The notes: generated by a model not told the origin, from the letters alone. A stretch of DNA of 64,000 nucleotides from Sanguibacter inulinus (GCF_013415325.1 NZ_JACBYE010000006.1:62001-126000); one strand, 5' to 3'; counted from the stretch's first letter, positions 32,973 through 43,538 are shown. Translations and numbers: made by a program.

Positions 32973-33183
32973 GGCGACCACCCTGGCGCCGGAGCCTGTC
33001 TGCACAGTCTGGGCCTCCCATGAACCCGCTGTGAGTCCGCGGTGCGCAGCGCGCGCCGCGCCAGGGTGCGGGTGCCTCACCCGCCATCACGACCTCCACC
33101 CGCGCGGCAGCCCTGCAGGTCCATCCGCGCGGCTGTCCTCCTGCTGCAGCCGACCACGGCCCGGCCGTGATGGAATCGAGGGT

Positions 33184-34131
33184 GTGGACCACAGCGAGAT
33201 CGACGTCGAGACCAGCCCCCTGACCGCAGCCGACGCAGCGGCGGTGCACAGGCTCGCCCGCGCGGCCGAGCACGTCGACGGCGTCGCACCGCTCTCCGAG
33301 CAGCCGCTGCTGCACCTCCTCGACGCCGACGCCCCCGTGACCCACCTGATGGTGCGCGCGGCCGACGACCTCGCCGGGTACGCGCAGATCGACCGTGGCG
33401 CCCCGGGGACGGCGAGCGCCGAGCTCGTCGTGCACCCCCTCGCGCGGCACCACGGAGTGGGCACGGCGCTGCTCGAGCACTCCCTCGAGCTCATGGACGC
33501 CGAGGACCGCATGCTGTCCGTGTGGGCGCACGGCGACCTCCCGGCCGCGCGCAGCCTCGCCGCGCGCACAGGGCTCGTCGTCGTCCGGGAGCTGTGGAAG
33601 ATGCACAGGCCCCTCGATGCCCCGGGTGCGGCACCCGAGCTCGCCCCGGGTGTCACGCTCCGGAGCTTCCGCCCGGGTCAGGACGACGCGGCGTGGCTCG
33701 CGGTCAACGCCCGCGCCTTCGCCTCGCACCCCGAGCAGGGGCGCCTGACCCTCGGCGACCTCCAGGCCCGGGCCCGCGAGCCGTGGTTCGACGCGGAGTC
33801 CTTCCTGCTGGCCGAGCGTGACGGCGAGCTCGTCGGATTCTGCTGGTTGAAGGTCCCCGCGGACCAGGCGCAGGACGCGCCCCGGGTCGGGGAGATCTAC
33901 GCCCTCGGTGTCGACCCCTCCGCCCAGGGCCTGCGCCTGGGGACAGCGCTGACCGCTGCGGGACTGGCCCGACTGCACGACCTCGGGGTCGAGGTGGTCG
34001 AGCTCTACACCGAGGGTGACAACACCGTGGCGATCCGCACGTACACCGCGGCGGGCTTCACGCGGGCCACGGCCGACGTCCAGATGGCCCGTCCCAGCGC
34101 GACCGCAGACACCGCCGAGACCGTCGTCTGA
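33184..34131 (+). CDS. mshD: Mycothiol synthase
   Basis: A 315-residue tandem-GNAT acetyltransferase, the same length I recall for mycobacterial MshD. It acetylates the cysteine of Cys-GlcN-Ins in the last step of mycothiol synthesis. The first GNAT half has LVVHPLARHHGVGTALL (~84-100); the second has IYALGVDPSAQGLRLGTAL (acetyl-CoA loop, ~239-257) and LYTEGDNTVAIRTYTAAGF (~275-293). The GTG at 33184 is chosen because the coding pattern begins there; a TGGAAT seven bases before it could be a leaderless -10. The next genes are on the same strand but have their own promoter region. Confidence 0.92.
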   Translation: MDHSEIDVETSPLTAADAAAVHRLARAAEHVDGVAPLSEQPLLHLLDADAPVTHLMVRAADDLAGYAQIDRGAPGTASAELVVHPLARHHGVGTALLEHSLELMDAEDRMLSVWAHGDLPAARSLAARTGLVVVRELWKMHRPLDAPGAAPELAPGVTLRSFRPGQDDAAWLAVNARAFASHPEQGRLTLGDLQARAREPWFDAESFLLAERDGELVGFCWLKVPADQAQDAPRVGEIYALGVDPSAQGLRLGTALTAAGLARLHDLGVEVVELYTEGDNTVAIRTYTAAGFTRATADVQMARPSATADTAETVV

Positions 34132-34214
34132 CCTCGGCCGGACCTGCGCCGACGCAGGCCGTCGACCACCGACGACCTGCGCCGACGCACCGATCTTCGC
34201 GCTGAGCACCCAGA

Positions 34215-34236
34215 GTTCACCAACAGGTGTCACGAT
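34215..34236 (+). promoter_or_regulatory. GTTCACC PHO-box-like element and -10 of ppk
   Basis: GTTCACC starts at 34215 where a -35 would be; a second TCAC lies at 34230. CACGAT (34231-34236) ends six bases before the ppk ATG and would be the -10. The motif equals the core of streptomycete PhoP direct-repeat units. Confidence 0.45.
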
Positions 34237-34242
34237 GAACCC

Positions 34243-36546
34243 ATGAGCGAATCGACCGCGACCTCTCGGCGCACCCCTGAGCCCGGCCCTGTCACGCCCT
34301 CCCCGGGCTCAGCGCCGATCGATCCCGAGCTCGCAGCGCACATCGCCGAGCACATCGGAGAGCGCGACACCGTGGTCCCGGCCGTCGGCGCCGGCCTCGA
34401 GCCGCTCCCGGACGACCGCTTCGGCGACCGCGAGCTGTCCTGGCTCGCCTTCAACGAGCGGGTCCTCGAGCTTGCCGAGGACGAGTCCCAGCCCCTGCTG
34501 GCCCGGGTGCGCTACCTCGCGATCTTCGCCTCGAACCTCGACGAGTTCTTCATGGTGCGCGTCGCCGGGCTCAAGCGCCGCATCGCGACAGGTCTGGCCG
34601 TCAACGCCGCCTCGGGTCTGACCCCGCGCCAGGTCCTCGACGCGATCGGCACGCGCGCCCACGACCTCATGGACCGTCACGCGCGGGCCTTCGCCGAGCA
34701 CGTCCAGCCGGCCCTCGGCGCCGAGGGCATCACCCTCGTCCGGTGGGAAGACCTGTCGCAGCAGGAGCAGGACCGCCTGCACAAGTTCTTCCGCAAGCAG
34801 ATCTTCCCGGTGCTCACCCCGCTCGCGGTCGACCCTGCGCACCCGTTCCCGTACATCTCGGGGCTCTCGCTCAACCTGTCGGTCGTCGTGCTCAACCCGA
34901 CGACGAACAAGGAGCACTTCGCCCGGGTCAAGGTGCCGCCGCTGCTGCCCCGCTTCATCGCGGTCGACGCCAAGGGCCGTCCCAGCGCGCCGAGCACGCA
35001 GGCCTCGGGCAAGGGCCCGACGTCCTTCGTGCCGCTCGAGGACATCATCTCCCACCACCTCGACCACCTGTTCCCCGGCATGGAGGTGCTCGAGCACCAC
35101 ACCTTCCGGGTGACCCGCAACGAAGACGTCGAGGTCGAGGAAGACGACGCCGAGAACCTCCTCAAGGCCATGGAGAAGGAGCTGCTGCGTCGCCGCTTCG
35201 GCCCGCCGGTCCGGCTCGAGCTCGCCCAGGGCATCAGCCCGCGCATCCGCCAGCTGCTCATCCGTGAGCTCGGCGTGGTCGAGGACGAGGTGTACACGCT
35301 CCAGGCGCCGCTCGACCTCACGGGCCTCAACCTCATCGCCGACCTCGACAGGGCCGACCTGCACTACCCGCGCTTCGTGCCGACCACGCACCGTGCCCTC
35401 GCCGAGGTGGAGAGCGCGACGCCGACCGACATCTTCGCGGCGATCCGCGAGCGCGACATCCTGCTCCACCACCCCTACGACTCCTTCTCGACGTCGGTCC
35501 AGACCTTCCTCGAGCAGGCCGCGGCCGACCCCGACGTCCTCGCGATCAAGCAGACGCTGTACCGCACCTCGGGCGACTCCCCGATCGTCGACGCGCTCAT
35601 CGAGGCTGCCGACGCGGGCAAGCAGGTGCTGGCCCTGGTCGAGATCAAGGCGCGCTTCGACGAGCAGAACAACATCTCGTGGGCCCGCAAGCTCGAGCAG
35701 GCCGGTGTGCACGTGGTCTACGGGATCGTCGGCCTCAAGACGCACTGCAAGCTCTCGCTCGTGGTGCGCCAGGAGCCCGACGGCCTGCGCCGCTACTGCC
35801 ACGTGGGCACGGGCAACTACAACCCGAAGACCGCCCGCCTGTACACCGACCTGGGGCTGCTCACCTGCGACCCCGACGTCGGCCAGGACCTCACGCGCCT
35901 GTTCAACCAGCTGAGCGGCTACGCCCCGCAGTCCCGGTTCCACAGGCTGCTCGTCGCCCCACGCTCCGTGCGCTCCGGGCTCGTCGAGCGGATCGACCGC
36001 GAGGCCGCAGCCGCCCGTGCGGGCAAGCCGGCCTGGATCAAGATGAAGGTCAACTCGGTCGTCGACGAGGCCACCATCGACGCGCTCTACAGGGCGTCGC
36101 AGGCCGGGGTCCCGGTCGACCTCGTGGTCCGTGGGATCTGCGCCGTGCGCCCGGGGGTCCCCGGGCTCAGCGAGACGATCCGCGTCAGGTCGATCCTCGG
36201 ACGGTTCCTCGAGCACTCACGGATCTTCGCCTTCGCGAACTCCTCAGGCCCGGCGATCGCCGAGGGGCCGGCGAGCGGCCCCGAGGTGTTCATCGGTTCT
36301 GCTGACCTCATGCACCGCAACCTCGACCGCCGGGTCGAGACCCTCATCCGCCTGACGGACGAGACGCAGATCAACGGTCTGATCGACCTCATCGACAACT
36401 CCATGTCACCCGAGTCCGCCTCGTGGCACCTCGCTGCGGACGGCACCTGGACCCGCCACCACCTCACAGAGGACGGACAGCCTCTCGGAGACGTCCAGCA
36501 CGACCTCATCGTGCGGCAGCGTCGTCGACTGAGCCTGGGTCGATGA
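34243..36546 (+). CDS. ppk: Polyphosphate kinase 1
   Basis: A 767-residue PPK1 that reversibly polymerises the ATP gamma-phosphate into polyphosphate. The N-terminal domain begins [19 protein letters not shown]; the head domain follows. The phosphorylated histidine lies in [19 protein letters not shown] (~519-537) and the second conserved histidine in [12 protein letters not shown] (~655-666). The ~45-residue Pro/Ser-rich N-terminus is extra. Its stop overlaps the ATG of the MutT1-type gene (ATGA), so the two are co-translated. A PHO-box-like motif upstream suggests induction when phosphate is low. Confidence 0.95.
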   Translation: MSESTATSRRTPEPGPVTPSPGSAPIDPELAAHIAEHIGERDTVVPAVGAGLEPLPDDRFGDRELSWLAFNERVLELAEDESQPLLARVRYLAIFASNLDEFFMVRVAGLKRRIATGLAVNAASGLTPRQVLDAIGTRAHDLMDRHARAFAEHVQPALGAEGITLVRWEDLSQQEQDRLHKFFRKQIFPVLTPLAVDPAHPFPYISGLSLNLSVVVLNPTTNKEHFARVKVPPLLPRFIAVDAKGRPSAPSTQASGKGPTSFVPLEDIISHHLDHLFPGMEVLEHHTFRVTRNEDVEVEEDDAENLLKAMEKELLRRRFGPPVRLELAQGISPRIRQLLIRELGVVEDEVYTLQAPLDLTGLNLIADLDRADLHYPRFVPTTHRALAEVESATPTDIFAAIRERDILLHHPYDSFSTSVQTFLEQAAADPDVLAIKQTLYRTSGDSPIVDALIEAADAGKQVLALVEIKARFDEQNNISWARKLEQAGVHVVYGIVGLKTHCKLSLVVRQEPDGLRRYCHVGTGNYNPKTARLYTDLGLLTCDPDVGQDLTRLFNQLSGYAPQSRFHRLLVAPRSVRSGLVERIDREAAAARAGKPAWIKMKVNSVVDEATIDALYRASQAGVPVDLVVRGICAVRPGVPGLSETIRVRSILGRFLEHSRIFAFANSSGPAIAEGPASGPEVFIGSADLMHRNLDRRVETLIRLTDETQINGLIDLIDNSMSPESASWHLAADGTWTRHHLTEDGQPLGDVQHDLIVRQRRRLSLGR

Positions 36547-37574
36547 AGTCGAGCACTCCCCCCGTCGTCCCCTTCCGCGTCCGCGGAGCCACCGGCGTGT
36601 CCGACTCGGCGACCGACAAGACCCCGGTCATCGAGTCTGCTGGTGCGCTCGTGTGGCGGGTGCGGGAGGGGCGGCTGCAGGTCCTCCTCATCCACCGCCC
36701 GCGCTACGACGACTGGTCCTGGCCCAAGGGCAAGCTCGACCCCGGCGAGACGCTGCCGACGGCCGCGGCCCGCGAGGTCGCCGAGGAGACCGGTCGCCCG
36801 GTGACCCTCGGTCTGCCGCTGCCCGGGCTGCAGTACCTCACGCCCGACGGCGCCGTGAAGCGGGTGCACTACTGGGCCGCGACCACGGGCGCAGCCTCCC
36901 CCGCCCTCGCGGCCCGCGCACCGGTCCCCCCTGTCGACCCTGCCGAGATCGACGCCAAGAAGTGGATGGACGTCGAGCAGGCGGCCGCCGCGCTGACCCG
37001 TCGCGCCGACACCGTCCCGCTCGCCGCCCTCGTCGCGGAGCACGAGAAGGGTCGGCTCGCCACGACCGCGCTCGTCATCGCCCGGCACGGCAAGGCCCAG
37101 GCCCGCAGCGCGTGGCACGGGACCGAGATCGACAGGCCGCTCACCCCGACGGGGCACGCCCAGTCGGCGGCGCTCGTCCCGGTCCTCGCGGCCTTCGGCG
37201 TGAGCACGGTGGTCACCAGCCGGTGGCGGCGCTGCTCGGAGACCATGGCGCCGTACGCCCGGGCAGCCTGGCTGGACACCGAGTCGAACGAGAACCTCAC
37301 CGAGAGCGACCACGAGAGGTCACCCGGTCGCGTCGCCGCTGTCGTCAGGTCGCTGCTCGAGTCCGCCGAGCCGACGGTCCTGTGCACGCACCGGCCCGTG
37401 CTGCCGACGGTCCTCGACGTCCTCGGGCAGCACTCGCGCCGCTCGGTCGCCTCGGCGCTGCCGACCAAGGACCCGTTCCTCGAGCCCGGCGAGGCCCTCG
37501 TGACCCACGTGAGCCAGACGGCCAAGGGACCCCGGGTCGTCGGCGTCGAGCACGTACGGCCGCCGCTGCACTGA
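36543..37574 (+). CDS. MutT1-type Nudix hydrolase fused to histidine phosphatase
   Basis: A 343-residue two-domain enzyme. The Nudix box runs from [12 protein letters not shown] to REVAEETG (~63-84). A histidine-phosphatase domain begins at IARHGKA (~180) and contains the later CTHRPVL histidine. In mycobacteria this fusion (MutT1) hydrolyses 8-oxo-dGTP and diadenosine polyphosphates. Coupling to ppk by ATGA is conserved in actinobacteria as I recall, and fits a link between nucleotide clean-up and polyphosphate. Both catalytic motifs look intact. Confidence 0.88.
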   Translation: MKSSTPPVVPFRVRGATGVSDSATDKTPVIESAGALVWRVREGRLQVLLIHRPRYDDWSWPKGKLDPGETLPTAAAREVAEETGRPVTLGLPLPGLQYLTPDGAVKRVHYWAATTGAASPALAARAPVPPVDPAEIDAKKWMDVEQAAAALTRRADTVPLAALVAEHEKGRLATTALVIARHGKAQARSAWHGTEIDRPLTPTGHAQSAALVPVLAAFGVSTVVTSRWRRCSETMAPYARAAWLDTESNENLTESDHERSPGRVAAVVRSLLESAEPTVLCTHRPVLPTVLDVLGQHSRRSVASALPTKDPFLEPGEALVTHVSQTAKGPRVVGVEHVRPPLH

Positions 37575-37606
37575 GAGAGCACGGTGCGCGGCGGCGGGTC
37601 CTGGCC

Positions 37607-37612
37607 TATCGT
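37607..37612 (+). promoter_or_regulatory. -10 element TATCGT of a leaderless promoter
   Basis: The hexamer ends six bases before the ATG of the YciO gene; no Shine-Dalgarno is present. Confidence 0.55.
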
Positions 37613-37618
37613 CGACTC

Positions 37619-38239
37619 ATGGCTCGCTACGTCGACATCCATCCGCAGGACCCCCAGCCGCGCCTCGTCGCGCAGGTGACCGAGATGCTGCGCGACGACG
37701 CGCTCATCGCCTACCCGACAGACTCGTCCTACGCCTTCGGGTGCTCCCTCGACAGCCACACGGGGGCGGACAGGATCCGGCGGATCCGGCACCTGAACGA
37801 CAAGCACCACTTCACGCTGGTGTGCGCGGACTTCGCGCAGCTCGGGCAGTTCGTGCGGCTCGACAACTCAGCCTTCCGGGCGATCAAGGCGTCGACCCCC
37901 GGGGCCTACACCTTCATCCTGCCGGCCACCAAAGAGGTCCCGCGCAGGTTCGCGCACGAGAAGAAGAAGACCGTGGGCGTGCGGATCCCCGACCACCCTG
38001 TCGCGCTCGCGCTCGTGCGCGCCCTCGGCGCCCCGCTGCTGTCGAGCACGCTGATCCTCCCCGACAGCGAGACCCAGCCGACAGACGGCTGGCAGATCAA
38101 GGAAGAGCTCGAGCACGTGGTCGACGTCGTCGTCGACGGGGGCGACTGCGGGACCGAGCCGACGACAGTCGTCGACTGGTCGAGCGGCGCCCCCGAGGTC
38201 GTCCGTGTCGGCCTCGGAGACCCGAGCCGCTTCGAGTAG
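37619..38239 (+). CDS. YciO-type Sua5/YrdC family protein
   Basis: A 206-residue YrdC-fold protein, the same length as Escherichia coli YciO, which it resembles along its length: YPTDSSYAFGC, RIRRIRHL, FTLVCADF, TPGAYTFILPATKEVPRR, KTVGVRIP, PTTVVDW. YrdC relatives make threonylcarbamoyl-AMP for tRNA t6A, but the YciO branch is a paralogue whose role is less certain. A basic KKK stretch and RNA-binding groove are kept. It is probably transcribed alone. I therefore do not call it TsaC. Confidence 0.85.
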   Translation: MARYVDIHPQDPQPRLVAQVTEMLRDDALIAYPTDSSYAFGCSLDSHTGADRIRRIRHLNDKHHFTLVCADFAQLGQFVRLDNSAFRAIKASTPGAYTFILPATKEVPRRFAHEKKKTVGVRIPDHPVALALVRALGAPLLSSTLILPDSETQPTDGWQIKEELEHVVDVVVDGGDCGTEPTTVVDWSSGAPEVVRVGLGDPSRFE

Positions 38240-38246
38240 AGGGCGT

Positions 38247-38283
38247 CCCGACCTCGCCACGGTCGGGCGCCAGGGCAGCGCCC
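38247..38283 (+). terminator. Two tandem hairpins after the YciO gene
   Basis: CCCGAC/GTCGGG and GGGCGC/GCGCCC form adjacent stems that share bases, so they may be alternatives. They lie just after the stop. Confidence 0.45.
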
Positions 38284-38362
38284 ACCCTCGGGCGCCCCGT
38301 ACCGGTCAGTAACATACCTTCCTCGAAAGCACCATCTTCCGGAACTGAGAAACACCTGACAG

Positions 38363-38473
38363 GGTGAACTCTGGTCCGGACGCGCGTCCAGGACGGCGTC
38401 ATCTCGCCGTAGAGCCGGACCTGCGGCCGCACCCCCCGGAGTTCACCCGGAAGAAACCTCATGGTCACGATCC
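38363..38473 (+). promoter_or_regulatory. PHO-box-like cluster before the secreted nuclease
   Basis: GGTGAAC (38363-38369, inverted) and GTTCACC (38441-38447) flank the region. GTTCACCCGGA at 38441 and GGTCACGATCC at 38463 are exactly 22 bases apart, i.e. two 11-base PhoP repeat units in phase. A possible -10 CATAGA is at 38492-38497. Confidence 0.5.
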
Positions 38474-38534
38474 GGTGTTCGCGGTCTGGTCGCATAGACG
38501 CACCATCCAGGTCCCGCGAAGAGAACGGCTCCAC

Positions 38535-41500
38535 ATGCGATCACGACACCTGGCCGGGGGTGCGGCACTCGCCGTCGCCCTCGGTACCACGCCGCTGCTG
38601 GCGACACCCAGCCAAGCAGCCGTGGACATCTCCGCCAAGGTCATCATCGACGAGGTCTACGGCGGCGGCGGCAACGGCGCCGCCACGCTGAAGAACGACT
38701 TCGTCGAGCTGTACAACCCCGGCTCCGTCGCCGTCCCGCTGGACGGGATGAGCATCAAGTACGCCTCCGCGGCCAAAGGCTTCTCGGCGGGCTCCGGCTC
38801 CGTGGCACTCTCCGGCTCGATCGCTCCGGGCAAGACCTATCTCGTGCAGCTGGCCGGGGGTACGAGCGGCACTGGCCTCCCGACCCCCGATGCCTCCGGG
38901 ACCCTCGACCTCAGCGGGTCGAATGGGACCGTGGCGCTCGTCGCTGGTCCGGAGCCGCTCGTCTGCGAGCCAGCCGCTTGCGCCACCAGCCCGGCAGTCG
39001 TCGATCTCGTCGGCTACGGCTCGGCCGTGACCTTCGCCGGCCTCGCTGCGGCCCCCGCCGGCAGCTCGGCAAGCTCGCTCTCCCGGACCGGGCACGCCCA
39101 CACCACCGCCAACGGTGCTGACTTCGTCGCCAGTGCGCCGACACCCGTCAACTCTCTGGACGAGGTCCCCGCCGCGCCCGAGCCCCCCGCGCCCCCGGTC
39201 GACGCCGGGACCCTGCGCATCTCGGAGATCCAGGGCACCGGCGCCACGACCCCCGTCGCCGACCAGACCGTCACCACGACGGGCTGGGTGACCGCGGCCT
39301 ACCCGACCGGCGGCTACAACGGCTTCGTCATCCAGGAGTCCGACACCGGAGCCACCTGCCCGGCCGAGGGCACGGCCTCCCCGGCCGTCTTCGTCTACAC
39401 CGGCGCAGCGCCGACGGTCGCCGTCGGCGACTACGTCGAGGTCACCGGGGTCGCCGGTGAGTTCAACGGGCTCACCCAGATCGCCACGCCGACTGTCGTC
39501 CCCGGCACCGCGACCGGATCCGCCCCCGTCGCAGCGTCCTGCGCGTGGCCCGCGACCGAGACCGGCCGCGAGGCCCTCGAGTCGGTGCTCGTCCTCCCGA
39601 AGGGCGACTTCACGGTCACCAACTCCTACTCCACGCACCAGTACGGAGAGGTCGGCCTGGCGACGGGAAACTCCCCTCTGCGCCAGTCGACGGACATCGC
39701 CGCCTTCGGGACACCTGAGCAGCAGGCCGTCGTCGCCGACAACGCAGCCCGCGGTGTCGTGCTCGACGACGGTGCGTCGTGGGACTACCTGAAGGCTCCG
39801 AACAACGCGAGCGTCCCGCCGTACGTCACCGCCGACGGTGCAGTCCGCGTCGGCACGTCGGTCGAGTTCACCGACCCCGTGGTCGTCGACTTCAGGAACA
39901 ACACCTGGAAGCTCAACCCCACCAGCCAGGTGACCCCGGCCGACACCGCCGCGTACCCCGTGTCCTTCTCCGGCACCCGTCCGGCAGCCCCCGACACCGC
40001 AGCCGTCGGCGCCGCCGACGTGACCGTCGCGTCCTTCAACGTGCTCAACTACTTCACCACCACGGGTGCCTCGGTGACCGGGTGCACGTCGTACAAGGAC
40101 CGTGAGGGCAACCCCGTCACGACAGACACCTGCCCGGGCAACGGCCCGCGCGGTGCGTGGGACGAGCAGAACCTCGAGCGCCAGCAGGCGAAGATCGTCG
40201 AGGCGATCACCACCCTCGACGCCGACGTCGTCGGCCTCATGGAGATCGAGAACTCGGCAGCACTGGACGAGACGCCCGACGAGGCGCTCAAGACCCTGGT
40301 CGCCGCGCTCAACACGAAGGCCGGCGAAGACCGCTGGGCCTACGTCGCCTCCCCCGCCGACCTGCCCGCCACGAGCGACCAGGACGTCATCTCGACGGCG
40401 ATCATCTACCAGCCCGCAGCCGTGAACCCCGTCGGCAGCTCCCACGCCCTCGGCAGCCTCAGCGGTGCCGGGCAGACCTTCGACAACGCCCGCGAGCCCA
40501 TCGGTCAGGCCTTCGAGCCCGCCGCGGGCGGCGAGCCGTTCTTCGTCGTCGCGAACCACTTCAAGTCCAAGTCGGCCGGCAGCGCCTCGGGCGCCGAGAA
40601 GGACCTGGGTCAGGGCGCCTGGAACGCAGCCCGCACCGAGCAGGCCAAGGCACTCTCCACCTGGATCGACGAGACCGCGCTCCCCGCAGTCTCGACCGAA
40701 GTGGGCACCCCCGTCGAGGACGTCCTCCTCGTCGGGGACTTCAACGCCTACACCTTCGAAGACCCGCTCCAGCACCTCTACGGAGCCGGGTACCAGGACG
40801 CGACCCGCCTCGAGGGCCGCGGCGAGTTCACGTACTCCTTCCAGGGGCTCAACGGCTCCCTCGACCACGTGCTCCTCAACGCCTCGGCCGCCGAGCGCTT
40901 CACGGGCTCTGACGTCTGGGACATCAACGCCCCCGAGTCCATCGCGCTCGAGTACTCCCGCGTCAACGCCACCGCAGGCGACTTCTACACGGCAGACGCC
41001 TACAGGTCCTCCGACCACGACCCCGTGATCGTCGGCCTGTCCGCCGAGGCCGCCGCGGCCGACACCACAACACTCACGCTGCTCAACATCAACGACTTCC
41101 ACGGGCGCATCGGCCCGACGAGCAACGGCGCGACCGTCGCCTTCGCGGGGACCGTCGAAGAGCAGCGCGCGCTGGCGGGCGAGGACAGCACCCTGTTCCT
41201 CTCCGCGGGCGACAACATCGGAGCCTCGCTCTTCACCTCCGGCATCCAGAAGGACCAGCCGACCATCGACGTGCTCAACACGCTCGGCCTCGCGGCGAGC
41301 GCGGTCGGCAACCACGAGTTCGACAAGGGCTTCGACGACCTCACCGGCCGCGTGTCTGACGCGCTCGACGCGCCCTACCTCGGTGCGAACGTCTACACCA
41401 AGGGCACGACCACCCCGGCGCTCGACGAGTACGAGATCGTCGAGGTCGACGGTCTGCAGGTCGCCGTCATCGGTGTCGTCACGGAGGAGACACCTGCGCT

Positions 41501-43466
41501 CGTCACTCCCACGGGGATCGCCGGCCTCGAGTTCGGCGACCCGGTCGAGGCCGTCAACCGGGTGACAGCCCAGCTGACGGACGGCGACCCGCTCAACGGT
41601 GAGGCCGACATCATCGTGGCCGAGTTCCACGAGGGGGCAGGCGCGGGGATCCCCGACGGCTCGACCCTCGAGGAGGAGGTCGCCCACGGCGGGGCCTTCG
41701 CCGACATCGTCACGACCACGTCCCCCGACGTGGACGTGATCTTCACGGGCCACACCCACAAGCAGTACGCGTGGCAGGCACCGGTCCTGGGCGCGACCGA
41801 CGGCTCGACCCGACCGGTCCTCCAGACCGGCTCGTACGGAGAGTTCCTCGGCAAGGTCACCCTCGACGTCGACCTCGCCACGGGCGACGTCATCGCGTCC
41901 GACGCTGTCAACGTGCCTCGCACGACGACACCTGAGGACGAGCTCGTCGCGACGTTCCCCAGGGTCGCCGAGGTCAAGACGATCGTCGACGAGGCCGTCG
42001 CCTACGCCGACAAGATCGGCTCCGAGCCTGTCGGGTCGGTGTCCGCCGACGTCACCACGGCCTTCTCGGGCGGCACCGTCGTCGACGGCGTCTACACGGG
42101 CGGTACCAGCGGTGACCGCTCCGAGGCGTCGACGATGGGCACCGTGGTCGGCAACGCCCTGCGGGACAGCCTGTCCACGCTCCCGGCGGCGCCCGACTTC
42201 GGGGTCGTCAACCCCGGTGGTCTGCGCGCCGACCTCCTGTACGGCGCCGACGGCGTCGTCACCTTCGCCGAGGCCCTCGCGGTGCTCCCCTACTCGAACG
42301 ACCTGACGATCGTCACCCTCACCGGCGAGCAGGTCGTCACGATGCTCGAGCAGCAGTGGCAGCGCGGCGCCGACGGGTCTGTCCCCTCACGCCCGTACCT
42401 CCAGCTCGGGCTGTCGGACAACGTCACCTACACGTACGAGTCCGTGCCCGACCCGGCCGACGCGACCCGCACCGTCGGGAAGATCAGCTCGGTGACGATC
42501 GACGGCGAGCCGATCGACCTCGCTGCGGACTACCGCATCGGGACGTTCTCGTTCCTCGCCGCCGGCGGAGACAACTTCAGGGTCTTCTCCGAGGCCTCCG
42601 CGACGATCAACACGGGCCTGCTCGACTGGGAGGGCTGGGTCCAGTACCTCGAGGACTCCTCGCCCGTCGCGCCGAGCTACGCCCGCACAGGCGTCCAGGT
42701 CACCGGTGTCGAGCTCGAGGCCGGCGCGAGCCTGCCGCTCGAGGCCGGTACGACCACCTCGGTCACGCTCAGCCGTGCGGACCTGCACAGCCTCGGATCC
42801 CCGGTCAACACGACGGTGTCCGCGGACCTCGACGGCACTGCTGTCGGGTCCAGCACCTTCACCGACGGCAGCACGACGGTCGAGGTGGCGGTCCCGGCCG
42901 ACGCGACGAACGGCGCGCAGCTGCTCACCCTGACGGCCGCCCCGAGCGGCACGACGGTCGTCCTCCCGGCCGAGGTGACCGGTGGGGTCACCCCGCCGAC
43001 CACGCCACCGACCGACCCCGAGACTCCGACCCTGACGCTCTCGGCCTCCGAGGTCGCCGCGGGCGGTTCGGTCTCCGCCACGGTCACCGGCGGGACGCCT
43101 GGCGCCTCGACCGAGGTCTGGCTCAACTCTGAGCCCGTCCTGCTCGGCACCCTCGCGCTCGACGCCGACGGCGCGGGCACGCTCACGGTGACCATCCCGG
43201 CCGCGACGCCTCTCGGGGAGCACACGGTTCGCGTGCTCGGCGAGGGCATCGACGTGAGCGCTGCGCTCACGGTCCTCGCGGCCGACGGGACGCCCGGGGC
43301 AGGTGCACCCGGAGCGGGTGCTCCTGGCGCCGGCGGTCCCGGGTCGACCACCCCGGGCAGCGGGCTGGCCCTCACCGGTGGCGACGTCGCGGGTCTGCTG
43401 CTCGTCGCAGCCCTCGCTCTGGCCGGCGGTGCGGTCCTCCTGGTCCGCAGGCGCCGCACGGCCTGA
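38535..43466 (+). CDS. Wall-anchored extracellular nuclease / 5'-nucleotidase fusion
   Basis: A 1643-residue secreted protein. Signal peptide 1-28 (cleavage after SQA); lamin-tail-like domain ~30-170 (VIIDEVYGGGGN...FVELYN); OB-like segment ~215-330; endonuclease/exonuclease/phosphatase nuclease ~500-826 (VASFNVLNYF, LMEIENSA, VGDFNAY, SSDHDPV); UshA-type metallophosphatase and 5'-nucleotidase ~849-1350 (NINDFHGRI, GNHEFDKG, GHTHKQY, NPGGLRADLL, GGDNF); Ig-like segments; then LALTG (1611-1615), a membrane helix and RRRRTA, a class E sortase signal. It should cut external nucleic acid and strip phosphate from the nucleotides at the cell surface. Upstream GTTCACC motifs suggest control by phosphate. 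All metal-site motifs look intact. Confidence 0.92.
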   Translation: MRSRHLAGGAALAVALGTTPLLATPSQAAVDISAKVIIDEVYGGGGNGAATLKNDFVELYNPGSVAVPLDGMSIKYASAAKGFSAGSGSVALSGSIAPGKTYLVQLAGGTSGTGLPTPDASGTLDLSGSNGTVALVAGPEPLVCEPAACATSPAVVDLVGYGSAVTFAGLAAAPAGSSASSLSRTGHAHTTANGADFVASAPTPVNSLDEVPAAPEPPAPPVDAGTLRISEIQGTGATTPVADQTVTTTGWVTAAYPTGGYNGFVIQESDTGATCPAEGTASPAVFVYTGAAPTVAVGDYVEVTGVAGEFNGLTQIATPTVVPGTATGSAPVAASCAWPATETGREALESVLVLPKGDFTVTNSYSTHQYGEVGLATGNSPLRQSTDIAAFGTPEQQAVVADNAARGVVLDDGASWDYLKAPNNASVPPYVTADGAVRVGTSVEFTDPVVVDFRNNTWKLNPTSQVTPADTAAYPVSFSGTRPAAPDTAAVGAADVTVASFNVLNYFTTTGASVTGCTSYKDREGNPVTTDTCPGNGPRGAWDEQNLERQQAKIVEAITTLDADVVGLMEIENSAALDETPDEALKTLVAALNTKAGEDRWAYVASPADLPATSDQDVISTAIIYQPAAVNPVGSSHALGSLSGAGQTFDNAREPIGQAFEPAAGGEPFFVVANHFKSKSAGSASGAEKDLGQGAWNAARTEQAKALSTWIDETALPAVSTEVGTPVEDVLLVGDFNAYTFEDPLQHLYGAGYQDATRLEGRGEFTYSFQGLNGSLDHVLLNASAAERFTGSDVWDINAPESIALEYSRVNATAGDFYTADAYRSSDHDPVIVGLSAEAAAADTTTLTLLNINDFHGRIGPTSNGATVAFAGTVEEQRALAGEDSTLFLSAGDNIGASLFTSGIQKDQPTIDVLNTLGLAASAVGNHEFDKGFDDLTGRVSDALDAPYLGANVYTKGTTTPALDEYEIVEVDGLQVAVIGVVTEETPALVTPTGIAGLEFGDPVEAVNRVTAQLTDGDPLNGEADIIVAEFHEGAGAGIPDGSTLEEEVAHGGAFADIVTTTSPDVDVIFTGHTHKQYAWQAPVLGATDGSTRPVLQTGSYGEFLGKVTLDVDLATGDVIASDAVNVPRTTTPEDELVATFPRVAEVKTIVDEAVAYADKIGSEPVGSVSADVTTAFSGGTVVDGVYTGGTSGDRSEASTMGTVVGNALRDSLSTLPAAPDFGVVNPGGLRADLLYGADGVVTFAEALAVLPYSNDLTIVTLTGEQVVTMLEQQWQRGADGSVPSRPYLQLGLSDNVTYTYESVPDPADATRTVGKISSVTIDGEPIDLAADYRIGTFSFLAAGGDNFRVFSEASATINTGLLDWEGWVQYLEDSSPVAPSYARTGVQVTGVELEAGASLPLEAGTTTSVTLSRADLHSLGSPVNTTVSADLDGTAVGSSTFTDGSTTVEVAVPADATNGAQLLTLTAAPSGTTVVLPAEVTGGVTPPTTPPTDPETPTLTLSASEVAAGGSVSATVTGGTPGASTEVWLNSEPVLLGTLALDADGAGTLTVTIPAATPLGEHTVRVLGEGIDVSAALTVLAADGTPGAGAPGAGAPGAGGPGSTTPGSGLALTGGDVAGLLLVAALALAGGAVLLVRRRRTA

Positions 43467-43473
43467 GCCGCAC

Positions 43474-43529
43474 AGCACCACAGCACCACAGCACCACAGC
43501 ACCACAGCACCACAGCACCACAGCACCAC
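43474..43529. repeat. Seven perfect copies of AGCACCAC
   Basis: A head-to-tail 8-base microsatellite begins eight bases after the nuclease stop codon. Copies are identical, so the array is young or actively maintained. Confidence 0.9.
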
Positions 43530-43538
43530 AGCAGGATC

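Noticed and set aside
36653-37618. Longer start for the YciO gene in a frame open from 36653
   Set aside because: The extension overlaps the MutT1-type gene and has shadow composition; ATG at 37619 matches family length and a leaderless promoter.
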